The notes below the pieces were generated by a model. The model was not told the DNA's origin and did no database searches. It was given only the letters and a program-made list of their open reading frames with translations. Positions 7,299-13,058 of a DNA stretch of 15,672 nt are shown here, one piece after another. Each line of letters starts with the position of its first letter. The first letter of the stretch is position 1. Source of the DNA: DASPWV01 sp046727855 (lineage in GTDB: Bacteria; Acidobacteriota; Vicinamibacteria; Vicinamibacterales; UBA2999); assembly GCA_046727855.1 (NCBI GenBank), contig JBKPDL010000188.1:1-15672 (forward strand), written 5' to 3'. The position numbers and the translations under genes were made by a program.

Positions 7299-7670
7299 TC
7301 ACCCCTTCGGTTTTGCTTCAACGATGATGCGCGTCGCGACCTTCGCTTTTGTTTGGGCATCTTCGGTGTAGTGAACAGTCACACGGGAGTTTTTCGCCGC
7401 CGCAAGTCCGGCAACGCCTTTCGCTCCCGTCACGTCAGTGTTGTCCGTGTAAGCAAACTGCATGTCGCCATCGGCGGTTTTCACGCTGATCGTCTTCTTG
7501 TCAGGATCGACGGACGTCAGCTCGCCCTGAACCGGCGATGGGGCTTGCGCGCGCTGCTGCTCACTCGGCTTACCCCTTGGCGGGTCTTGCGCAAAGACGG
7601 GCGATGCTCCGAGCGCCGCTACCACAGCCGCAGAGCAGAGCGCAAAAACGACACGGTCTACGATTTTCAT
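7299..7670 (-). CDS. Secreted DUF5666-like protein
   Basis: A 123-residue precursor with a clear Sec signal peptide (MKIVDRVVFALCSAAVVAAL, ending SPVFAQ), a disordered Pro/Gln-rich linker (DPPRGKPSEQQRAQAPSP), then one small beta domain. That domain reads VQGELTSVDPDKKTISVKTA, then DGDMQFAYTDNTDVTGAKG, and ends RVTVHYTEDAQTKAKVATRI. The GxxTSVDxxxKTIxVKTxDG opening and the VTVxYxE...A.RI ending are those of DUF5666-like OB-fold periplasmic proteins, which have no known biochemical activity. I choose ATG 7670 over the upstream GTG-type start at 7709, because AGGAGG stands 4 bases before it and the signal peptide then begins properly. A hairpin at 7244-7274 follows the stop. Single-gene unit. 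Confidence 0.8.
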   Translation of the reverse strand: MKIVDRVVFALCSAAVVAALGASPVFAQDPPRGKPSEQQRAQAPSPVQGELTSVDPDKKTISVKTADGDMQFAYTDNTDVTGAKGVAGLAAAKNSRVTVHYTEDAQTKAKVATRIIVEAKPKG

Positions 7671-7674
7671 TTGG

Positions 7675-7686
7675 CCTCCTTGGAGG
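7675..7686 (-). promoter_or_regulatory. Shine-Dalgarno inside a palindrome
   Basis: On the minus strand CCTCC-AA-GGAGG immediately precedes CCAA and ATG 7670. The ribosome-binding GGAGG thus has a perfect anti-Shine-Dalgarno copy 2 bases upstream. A 2-base loop is too tight for an intramolecular hairpin with all five pairs, so pairing might be partial or between molecules. It still fixes the start codon. Confidence 0.55.
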
Positions 7687-7808
7687 ATGCGGCTACCCGC
7701 AAGCGTCATGCCCCCTTGGCTGATGATCAGACATGCCTTGAAGCCATTTGGTATGAATAACTTACCGTCAGACCTGCCGAAAGGTCAGCCGTTAGCACCA
7801 TTGACGCC

Positions 7809-7825
7809 GCGTAAATTTTTTACGC
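7809..7825. repeat. A/T-centred inverted repeat in a divergent promoter region
   Basis: GCGTAAA-TTT-TTTACGC: 7 perfect pairs around a 3-base centre, in an unusually AT-rich spot between the divergent genes at 7670 (minus) and 7884 (plus). It is 40 bases before the TACACT element of the plus-strand gene. It may be an operator for a dimeric regulator; no adjacent regulator gene identifies which. Confidence 0.4.
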
Positions 7826-7864
7826 ATGGCACGCTCAGCTATTGCACCGGGCGCAGTCGAACGA

Positions 7865-7870
7865 TACACT
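7865..7870 (+). promoter_or_regulatory. Candidate -10 of the HExxH gene
   Basis: TACACT at 7865-7870, 13 bases before ATG 7884, with no Shine-Dalgarno in between. Transcription from it would leave a leader of only about 6 bases. The same hexamer precedes the phosphatase gene at 14833. Confidence 0.35.
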
Positions 7871-7883
7871 ACGTAACCAACTC

Positions 7884-8345
7884 ATGCGTTTCAATCCAGC
7901 CGCCGCCGGTTTCTTCTGCCTGTCGGTCGCCCTGAGTGCTAGCGCGAGCATTGCCACAAGTGCGTCGCGAGAACCTGCCGAGCTACGGGCACTTGTCGAC
8001 GAAATCAAGACGGAGCTTGCGCTTCCGGTTTCTATATCGCTCGCGCCTGTTCCGGCAAACCCACTGCTCGTTTCTGTCGAGCCAGGTGGGAAACCCGATG
8101 AGTTCGTTTTGTCGTTCGACGCCAAATTCCTGCAGACCTTAACGGAGGATGAACTGCGAGCTGTAGTGGCCCATGAGCTGGGTCACGTCTGGATCTTCAC
8201 GCATCATCCCTACCTACAGACCGAACGTCTCGCCAATACGGTGGCTATGCGTGTCGTGAGTCGTAAAAGCCTCGAGCGTGTTTACGCGAAGGTATGGGAG
8301 CACGGCGGCGCGAAGGGTAGCCTTGCTCAATTCCTCGGACCTTGA
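7884..8345 (+). CDS. Small secreted HExxH zinc metallopeptidase-like protein
   Basis: A 153-residue precursor. Residues 1-28 are a signal peptide (FFCLSVALSASASIATSA). The core is FDAKFLQTLTEDELRAVVAH, then ELGHVWIFTHHPYLQTERLA: the helix LTEDELRAVVAHELGH carries the zinc-binding HExxH (H97, E98, H101), and E114 in QTERLAN is placed like the third ligand glutamate of gluzincins. The LTxDELxAVxAHELGH wording resembles M48 (HtpX/Oma1-like) peptidases, but those are usually over 250 residues and often membrane-bound; this is a minimal, soluble, exported version. A substrate is not evident. ATG 7884 is preferred over TTG 7842, which would bury the signal peptide. No Shine-Dalgarno; a TACACT -10 lies 13 bases upstream. 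Divergent from the DUF5666-like gene. Confidence 0.72.
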   Translation: MRFNPAAAGFFCLSVALSASASIATSASREPAELRALVDEIKTELALPVSISLAPVPANPLLVSVEPGGKPDEFVLSFDAKFLQTLTEDELRAVVAHELGHVWIFTHHPYLQTERLANTVAMRVVSRKSLERVYAKVWEHGGAKGSLAQFLGP

Positions 8346-8485
8346 CACTGGCCGGCGCATGCGCGAAGGCGGGCGAGCCGCGTCAGCCTCCGCTCGTGTC
8401 CGGGACCTGTCGTAGCACCCGAGATCTGATATTGCAGCTTCTTCTCGACTCGTCCGCTGATGTGGCTGCCGGTGCTTCCTCGCGT

Positions 8486-8875
8486 TCATCGCACCCGCTC
8501 CCCGAAGGAGGTCGCACCGTAGGGACTTATCTCCATCTGTAGGGACATGAACGCGATCACAAGGTCGCAGCTCTTGTCCGCCAGCGGAAGCGCTCCTGCG
8601 CTCGCGCAGCGATAGTCGCCATCCGGGTCTGCCTGTCGCGCAGCGTCAATCATTGTCTGCGAGAGGTCTATGCCGATGACCTGGTGTCCGGCACTCTTCA
8701 GATCGCGAGGCAGCCGCCCCTCACCGCACCCGATGTCTACCGTGAGCTTGCCAGGAGCTGGCAGAAGCGCCAGGAACTGATCGCGGTGAAACCGCCAATA
8801 GGAGTCATGGTTCGGTGCGCGCGCCCACTCAATCCAGTTTCTCGCCTCTTGTTCCCACGTATCACCGAGCGCCAT
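8486..8875 (-). pseudogene. Class I SAM methyltransferase, N-terminal half only
   Basis: The first 113 or so of 129 residues are a good methyltransferase start: WEQEARNWIEWARAPNHDSY, the SAM-binding motif I VDIGCGEGRLPRDL (residues 46-59), motif II-like VIGIDLSQTMIDAAR, and the post-II strand CDLVIAFMSLQ. The normal continuation (a D-x-D/M acidic segment, motif III, about 100-130 more residues) is missing. After SLQ the protein changes to unrelated sequence (MEISPYGATSFGERVR) and stops. The lost half is not found in the other frames of 8346-8485. The start codon still has a consensus TATAAT 8 bases upstream, so it may be transcribed. An 8-base direct repeat, GTAGGGAC (8519-8526 and 8539-8546), sits at the breakpoint. 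I infer a 3'-deleted pseudogene. Confidence 0.72.
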
Positions 8876-8889
8876 ATTCCCGGATTATA
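8876..8889 (-). promoter_or_regulatory. Consensus -10 next to the methyltransferase start
   Basis: On the minus strand TATAAT (8889-8884), then CCGGGAAT, then ATG 8875. No Shine-Dalgarno. TATAATCCGGG here and CATAATCCGGG before 4376 differ by one base. The spacing predicts a leaderless or almost leaderless mRNA. Confidence 0.5.
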
Positions 8890-8900
8890 AGTGTGGGCAA

Positions 8901-9160
8901 TCACTGCGCCTTGCGCTGAGCCAGCGCGTTCTCGCGTAGCAGTTGGAGACGCGTCTCGCCGGGTCGACCACCGCGCCCGGCTGCCACGATCACCGCGTCG
9001 GCGGCGGCCGCTCTTCGATCGGCGCGGCTGGACTTGCGCACTTGGATAGAATGACGCCGCATGCGCCAAATCCATCGCCTCGCCTTCGGCAAGTTCGGGC
9101 CGAACATCAAGGAGGAGCAGTTCATCCGCGATGCCCGAATGAAGAATGGAGATGAGTCTT
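8901..9160 (-). pseudogene. Lactate/malate dehydrogenase, internal slice with frameshift
   Basis: Two adjacent minus frames together give about 85 residues of an L-lactate/malate dehydrogenase (LDH/MDH superfamily). The first, from about 9160, reads ILHSGIADELLLLDVRPELA, then EGEAMDLAHAASFYPSAQV, the family's second strand with the NAD-binding acidic residue (LLLLD). After a frame change at about 9040-9055 the next reads VRKSSRADRRAAAADAVIV, then AAGRGGRPGETRLQLLREN, matching the AD(A/V)VVITAG...KPGETRLDLLxxN segment. The GxGxxG nucleotide loop before it and the catalytic Arg/His domain after it are gone: the frame stops at 8901 right after the PGETR helix. Neither frame has a start signal. 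Broken at both ends plus a frameshift, it cannot make an enzyme. Confidence 0.75.
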
Positions 9161-9233
9161 CGCGAGGCGGACGGATTTGCGGTCATCGGGAGAGAACTTC
9201 GCGGCAGCGGACGGTGCCCATGACGGTGACGCC

Positions 9234-9698
9234 ATGAAATTGAGAACGAGTCCGACAGCGAGTGCGAAACGTGACGTGCGCTTTCATCATGTCCTGGTTC
9301 CGACTGATTTGACGGAACGCACGGAGAAAGCATTGGAGCTGGCGAACAAGCTCGCCGTGTCCGATACGTCCCGCATCACATTGGTTCACGTCATCGAGAC
9401 GATCGACGGAGTGCCGTTTGACGAACTGAAATCCTTTTACAGACGGCTGGAGCAAAAAGCGCGGCGCGCCATGACCCGGCTCGCTCGCCGCGGTCCAGGA
9501 GGGGCTGAGCAGATGGAGTCTGCGGTGGTGTACGGGCGACGTGCCGAGGAAATCGTGAAGTTTGCAGCAGCAAACGATGTCGACCTCATCGTCCTCGCGT
9601 CGCACCGTGTGAACCCTTCAATGGTCAACCGTGATTGGGGAACTATCAGCTACAAGGTCGGAATCCTCGCGCAGTGCCCGGTGCTGCTGGTCAAGTGA
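9234..9698 (+). CDS. Universal stress protein (UspA family)
   Basis: A single 154-residue Usp domain. It begins with VRFHHVLVPTDLTERTEKAL (first strand and helix with the DxT/S pattern), continues ITLVHVIETIDGVPFDEL (second strand), a long charged helix, AVVYGRRAEEIVKFAAANDV (third strand and helix) and DLIVLASHR (fourth strand), and closes with GTISYKVGILAQCPVLLVK. The usual ATP-site signature G-2x-G-9x-G-S/T is only partly kept: the loop reads ASHRVNPSMVNRDWGT, lacking the first glycines, so ATP binding is doubtful. No signal or membrane segment, so cytoplasmic. ATG 9234 starts 10 residues before the domain but has no strong Shine-Dalgarno; TTG 9177 is a less likely alternative. It is the only intact gene among the remnants at 8486-10186. 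Confidence 0.82.
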   Translation: MKLRTSPTASAKRDVRFHHVLVPTDLTERTEKALELANKLAVSDTSRITLVHVIETIDGVPFDELKSFYRRLEQKARRAMTRLARRGPGGAEQMESAVVYGRRAEEIVKFAAANDVDLIVLASHRVNPSMVNRDWGTISYKVGILAQCPVLLVK

Positions 9699-9810
9699 TC
9701 TACGTTCGCGGCATGAGCTCCCGACCACCACAGCCACCGTCGACTGATCATGGATTTGTCAACCGTTGACGTTCACGGATGACCTGCAGTTGCGCAAAAG
9801 GAAGGCGGTC

Positions 9811-10096
9811 CGGGCGCGCTTGCCCGCGCGTGGTATGGGCTGAACATTGCGCTTGCATTTGACGTCCAACAGCCGCAAGCCGAATTGAACGTGTGCGGCA
9901 GATCTCGAACGCGCCTATGCGGAGACGAACCAGAATCGAAGTATGGCCGTGCGTAGCGAGCTGCAGAATCGGATCGCAAATACCCCGCCTGTAGCCATCC
10001 TGCTCGTGATGCTCAGCACGCTCACGGGCGCCGTGCTCTTCATCGCGTGTGCCAACGTCGCAGGTTTTACTCATCAGCCGCGCACCAGTCCGCGAA
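9811..10096 (+). pseudogene. ADOP-type ABC permease, frameshifted internal slice
   Basis: Three successive plus frames give a continuous internal piece of an acidobacterial duplicated orphan permease (MacB/FtsX family). First ARAWYGLNIALAFDVQQPQAELNV, residues ending the periplasmic domain; after one extra base at about 9894, AADLERAYAETNQNRSMAVR, then SELQNRIA and the membrane helix VAILLVMLSTLTGAVLFIAC, ANVAG; after one extra T in the TTTT run at 10065-10068, LLISRAPVRE. This is the family's periplasmic-end/first-FtsX-helix junction (normally LxxLIACANVAxLLxxRAxxREREMALR). Similarity stops abruptly at the GAA of 10094-10096. Start, N-terminal helix and the entire C-terminal half are missing. 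It belongs to a different ADOP subgroup (ANVAGLL) from the intact gene at 10644 (VNVTNLL). The left limit is approximate. Confidence 0.65.
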
Positions 10097-10186
10097 TGCC
10101 TTGAGCGAGAGGTGCAGTTCCGTGCCGTCGGCCCAGAGTTGGCGGCTCTTGGGATCGAACGTCAGATTATCGAACTGCAATCGCAT
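10067..10186 (-). pseudogene. Winged-helix regulator, N-terminal piece only
   Basis: The first 31 residues from ATG 10186, MRLQFDNLTFDPKSRQLWAD then GTELHLSLKAF, are the opening beta-sheet and first helix of an OmpR/CadC-type winged-helix domain as used by acidobacterial transcriptional regulators (F-x-x-F-T-F-D...R-x-L...G-x-x-V-x-L-S-x-K-A-F). After KAF (10094) similarity ends; the last 8 residues, ADWCAADE, are antisense to the permease remnant, and a stop follows at 10067. The recognition helix and any effector domain are missing, so it cannot bind DNA as the family does. A GGAAGGG Shine-Dalgarno remains 9 bases before the ATG, and the start lies 20 bases after the MmcQ/YjbR stop on the same strand, so the two were probably once an operon. 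Confidence 0.65.
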
Positions 10187-10206
10187 GCGGGCGTTACCCT
10201 TCCGCA

Positions 10207-10599
10207 TCATAGCGCCGCATCCTGGCGAGATCGTGGCCGTCGTGCCTTCGCCATCGCGAGTCGCCATGAAACGGAAAGCAGGTCGCGTAAGGCGCCCTGA
10301 TCGATTCGCGACAGTCGCACCAACACGACGGGATAGTTTCGATAATAGTCAGTTACATAGTACGTATCGGGCGCATCGTCGATGAGCCATTGGCGTTCGT
10401 CGAAATCAGTCCTGACCACGAGCGTGTCTGGTTCCGCCGAGCGATGAGTGGCGAGGCCCGCCACGAAGCAGCCAGCCACCTTCAGGACCGGTGAGCCGTC
10501 GTACTTGGTGGTGGCTTCCACGTCGGGCAACGTCAGCCCGACCGTCATGACGATGTCGAACGGGCTCGACGGAGTTCGCGTCAGCGACTTTCGTTGCAT
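10207..10599 (-). CDS. MmcQ/YjbR family protein
   Basis: A 130-residue soluble protein. The family signature is clear: an N-terminal helix FDIVMTVGLTLPDVEATTKY (normally ...A..LPgv.e..), the DGSPVLKVAGCFVAGLA strand pair, TLVVRTDFDERQWLIDDAPD, then YYVTDYYRNYPVVLVRLSRI and the final helix LRDLLSVSWRLAMAKARRPR. MmcQ/YjbR proteins have a CyaY-like fold and are called DNA-binding from weak evidence; a biochemical role is not settled. I start at ATG 10599, which directly precedes the domain; the reading frame is open further upstream but that part overlaps the permease gene's start region. No Shine-Dalgarno; TATACT lies 8 bases upstream inside the inverted repeat shared with the permease. A truncated winged-helix gene follows 20 bases downstream. 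Confidence 0.8.
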   Translation of the reverse strand: MQRKSLTRTPSSPFDIVMTVGLTLPDVEATTKYDGSPVLKVAGCFVAGLATHRSAEPDTLVVRTDFDERQWLIDDAPDTYYVTDYYRNYPVVLVRLSRIDQGALRDLLSVSWRLAMAKARRPRSRQDAAL

Positions 10600-10607
10600 C
10601 GAAGCGA

Positions 10608-10629
10608 AGTATACGGCCGGGCGTATACT
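10608..10629. promoter_or_regulatory. Overlapping divergent promoters in an inverted repeat
   Basis: AGTATACG-GCCGGG-CGTATACT is a perfect 8-base inverted repeat with a 6-base centre. Each arm supplies a TATACT -10 hexamer: 10624-10629 reads right towards the permease ATG (14 bases on), and 10613-10608 reads left towards the MmcQ/YjbR ATG (8 bases on). Two polymerases could not occupy both at once. The same symmetry could serve as an operator for a dimeric repressor. No consensus -35 is evident for either. Confidence 0.55.
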
Positions 10630-10643
10630 CGACGCTCGAGGCG

Positions 10644-13049
10644 ATGGATACCCTCTTTCAGGACGTACGGTTTGCGCTGCGCACGCTGCGCCGGACGCCG
10701 GCGTTTCCACTGGCCGCGATCGGGACTCTCGCGATTGGCATCGCTGCGACAACCGCTATCTTCAGCACGGTCAACGCCGCGCTGTTGAAGCCGTTGCCGT
10801 ATCCCAGTCCCGGCGATCTCTACTCTCTCCGCACGGCGCTGACCGATGGTCGCGTGACCACCGGCAACCTGTCACCGGTGGAGATTCTGCGCTTGAATGA
10901 TCCGAACCTGTCGATCGTCCGCGCCGCGGGTCTGCAGGGGAACGATGTCACGCTCTTGCACAACGACGGCACGCCCGTGAAGACGAGAGCGTATGCGGTG
11001 AGCGAGGGATTTTTCGATCTGTTCGGGCTGCCGATGACGCTCGGCGGCTTCGCCAAGGAACCGCCCGCGAACAACGCCCCGCCCGCTGTGGTCGTGTCGT
11101 ACCGCATGTGGCAGGACCTCTATGGCGGCGATCCGGCGGTCGTCGGCAAGGCGATTCGATTTGCCGAAATCGCCACCACAGTCGCCGGCGTCGCGCCGCG
11201 TGATTTCGATACACCACATGGCGCGAACTTCTGGTTCCAGATCCCGCTGGATCCGCAGGGCGTCAATCACAGCTTCGAAGGGTTCATGCGCGTGAAGCCC
11301 GGCACAACTATCGAACGTGCTCGAAGCGAGATGGGGGGCGTGATGGCAAGCGTGGCGCGCGACTTTCCGGCCAGCGCCACCGCACGCGTCTACGTCGTCC
11401 GTCCGCTCGTCGAGTCGATCGTCGGCGAGCTAGGCCCGATCCTCGTCGTCGTGCTGTTGGCCACCGGCGTGCTGCTCGTGCTCGCGTGCGTCAACGTGAC
11501 CAACCTGCTGTTGGCGCGCGGCGCTGCTCGCGCCCGGGAAATGGCCGTGCGCGTGGCGCTCGGCGCCGCTCGCGGGCGAATCGTGCGGCAGCTCCTCACC
11601 GAATCGATCCTTCTCGCGACCGTTGGCGCGGTGGTTGGAATCGTTGCCGCGTACGCGTTCGTCCGCCTGCTGCTGGCGCTTGGCGCGTCGCAGTTGCCGC
11701 GACTGGACGAGGTGTCGTTCGACGCCCGCGTGCTGCTGTTCGCTTTGACTGCGCTCGTCGTCAGCGGTGTGCTGGTGGGGTTCGCGCCTGCTCTGCGACT
11801 GGCGGCGTGCGACCTGAACACGCTGATGAACGAAGGCAGCCGGTCGTCCTCGGGCGGCCGCAGTACTGCGCGCTGGCTGGGCGCGATGACTATCGCCGAG
11901 GTCGCGCTCGCGGTCACACTCGTCGCGGGCGCGGGCTGGCTGGTTCGCAGCTTCGACAACCTGCGCACGACCGATCCGGGTTTCGCGACAGACGGGCGCC
12001 TCTTGTTCGATGTCGCGGTCACGGGTCCGAAATTCCGCGACAACGCTGCGGTGGTGACCGCCTTCAACGACCTGCTCGACCGATTGCGTGGTTTGCGCGG
12101 CGTGGTCGCGGCCGGTTCCACATTCAACGTTCCGCTGCGCGCCGGTCCCGAGAACGCGCTGCTGGTGCATCTCCAAGGCGACCCCGACCCGGCGCGCAAC
12201 CTCAACTCGCGACAACGGATCGTCAGCCCGGGATTCTTCGCGGCCATGGGCATCAAGCTGCACGCGGGGCGCGATTTCAGCGTCGACGATCGCCGCGGAT
12301 CTCCGCCGGTTGCGATCGTGAATCGCGCGTTTGCACGTCTTTATCTCGCCGGCAAGGATCCACTCACGGTGCAATTCACAGCCGGTTATCCGAACATCGA
12401 TCCGAAGACGGTGTGGACGATCATCGGTGTGGTCGACGATGTCCGCCAGCGATCGCTGAGCGCTGCGGCGGAGCCCGCGTACTACACGTCGTCCGGACAA
12501 GGCACACCGCCGCGTCAAGCCGTCGTTGTCCATACGTCGGCGGCAGATTCGACTTCGCTGCGGTCAGCGATCCGCGACGAAGTACGCAAACTCGATCCGC
12601 TGATCCCCGTTGATATCGAGCGTGCGTCCGACATCGTGGGCGCGACGCTCAGCCGGCAGCAGCTGGGAATGGCGTTGATGATCGGGTTTGGCGTCGCGGC
12701 CGTCCTGCTCGCCGCCGTCGGCATCTACGGCGTCATCGCGTATGCCGCGGCGCAGCGACGCAACGAGGTGGCGATCCGGCTCGCGGTGGGCGCCACGGCG
12801 AGCGACGTGTTCTGGCTGGTCCTCAAGCAAGGCCGCACGCTGGCAGTGATGGGCGCCGCGATCGGCCTCGTGGTGGCGTATCTGTCGGGTCGCATCGTAT
12901 CGAGCTGGCTCTACGAAGTGCGCGCGTCGGATCCGATGATCCTCGGCGCCGCCACGGCACTTGTCGTCGGGATCGCATTGTTGGCAACGATAGTTCCCGC
13001 CTATCGCGCCGCGCGCATCGAGCCTGCTCGCGTCCTTCGCCCCGAATAG
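10644..13049 (+). CDS. ADOP-family ABC transporter permease (MacB/FtsX type)
   Basis: An 801-residue inner-membrane protein with the duplicated FtsX layout typical of acidobacterial ADOP permeases. Half 1: cytoplasmic lead DTLFQDVRFALRTLRRTP, first helix (about 21-45), a MacB-type periplasmic domain (about 50-260), then three helices (about 263-290, 320-345, 363-385) with the FtsX segment ARAREMAVRVALGAARGRIV between. Half 2: helix about 413-433, a second periplasmic domain (about 440-670), then helices about 677-702, 731-752 and 765-785 with RRNEVAIRLAVGA between. The partner would be a MacB-like ATPase with an outer-membrane factor; none is encoded here, as is usual for these orphans, so the cargo is unknown. 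ATG 10644 lies 14 bases after TATACT; no strong Shine-Dalgarno. It converges on the VWA-tail gene, 9 bases apart. Confidence 0.92.
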   Translation: MDTLFQDVRFALRTLRRTPAFPLAAIGTLAIGIAATTAIFSTVNAALLKPLPYPSPGDLYSLRTALTDGRVTTGNLSPVEILRLNDPNLSIVRAAGLQGNDVTLLHNDGTPVKTRAYAVSEGFFDLFGLPMTLGGFAKEPPANNAPPAVVVSYRMWQDLYGGDPAVVGKAIRFAEIATTVAGVAPRDFDTPHGANFWFQIPLDPQGVNHSFEGFMRVKPGTTIERARSEMGGVMASVARDFPASATARVYVVRPLVESIVGELGPILVVVLLATGVLLVLACVNVTNLLLARGAARAREMAVRVALGAARGRIVRQLLTESILLATVGAVVGIVAAYAFVRLLLALGASQLPRLDEVSFDARVLLFALTALVVSGVLVGFAPALRLAACDLNTLMNEGSRSSSGGRSTARWLGAMTIAEVALAVTLVAGAGWLVRSFDNLRTTDPGFATDGRLLFDVAVTGPKFRDNAAVVTAFNDLLDRLRGLRGVVAAGSTFNVPLRAGPENALLVHLQGDPDPARNLNSRQRIVSPGFFAAMGIKLHAGRDFSVDDRRGSPPVAIVNRAFARLYLAGKDPLTVQFTAGYPNIDPKTVWTIIGVVDDVRQRSLSAAAEPAYYTSSGQGTPPRQAVVVHTSAADSTSLRSAIRDEVRKLDPLIPVDIERASDIVGATLSRQQLGMALMIGFGVAAVLLAAVGIYGVIAYAAAQRRNEVAIRLAVGATASDVFWLVLKQGRTLAVMGAAIGLVVAYLSGRIVSSWLYEVRASDPMILGAATALVVGIALLATIVPAYRAARIEPARVLRPE

Positions 13050-13058
13050 CGTCGCCGC

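Noticed and set aside
81..8875. The two methyltransferase pieces (81-272 and 8486-8875) as halves of one split gene
   Set aside because: The tail at 81-272 belongs to a subgroup ending IPATYLxVTV, while the half at 8486-8875 looks like a different small-methyltransferase group; both are on the minus strand but 8 kb apart with many intact genes between.
11430..12533. A 367-codon open frame on the minus strand inside the permease gene
   Set aside because: Its product is rich in Arg, His, Gln and Asp with no domain pattern; it is antisense to a permease with clear helices and motifs. GC-rich codon bias creates such frames.
11486..12613. A 375-codon plus-strand frame overlapping the permease in another frame
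   Set aside because: Arg-rich low-complexity product without family motifs; the permease frame has the conserved helices and FtsX segments.
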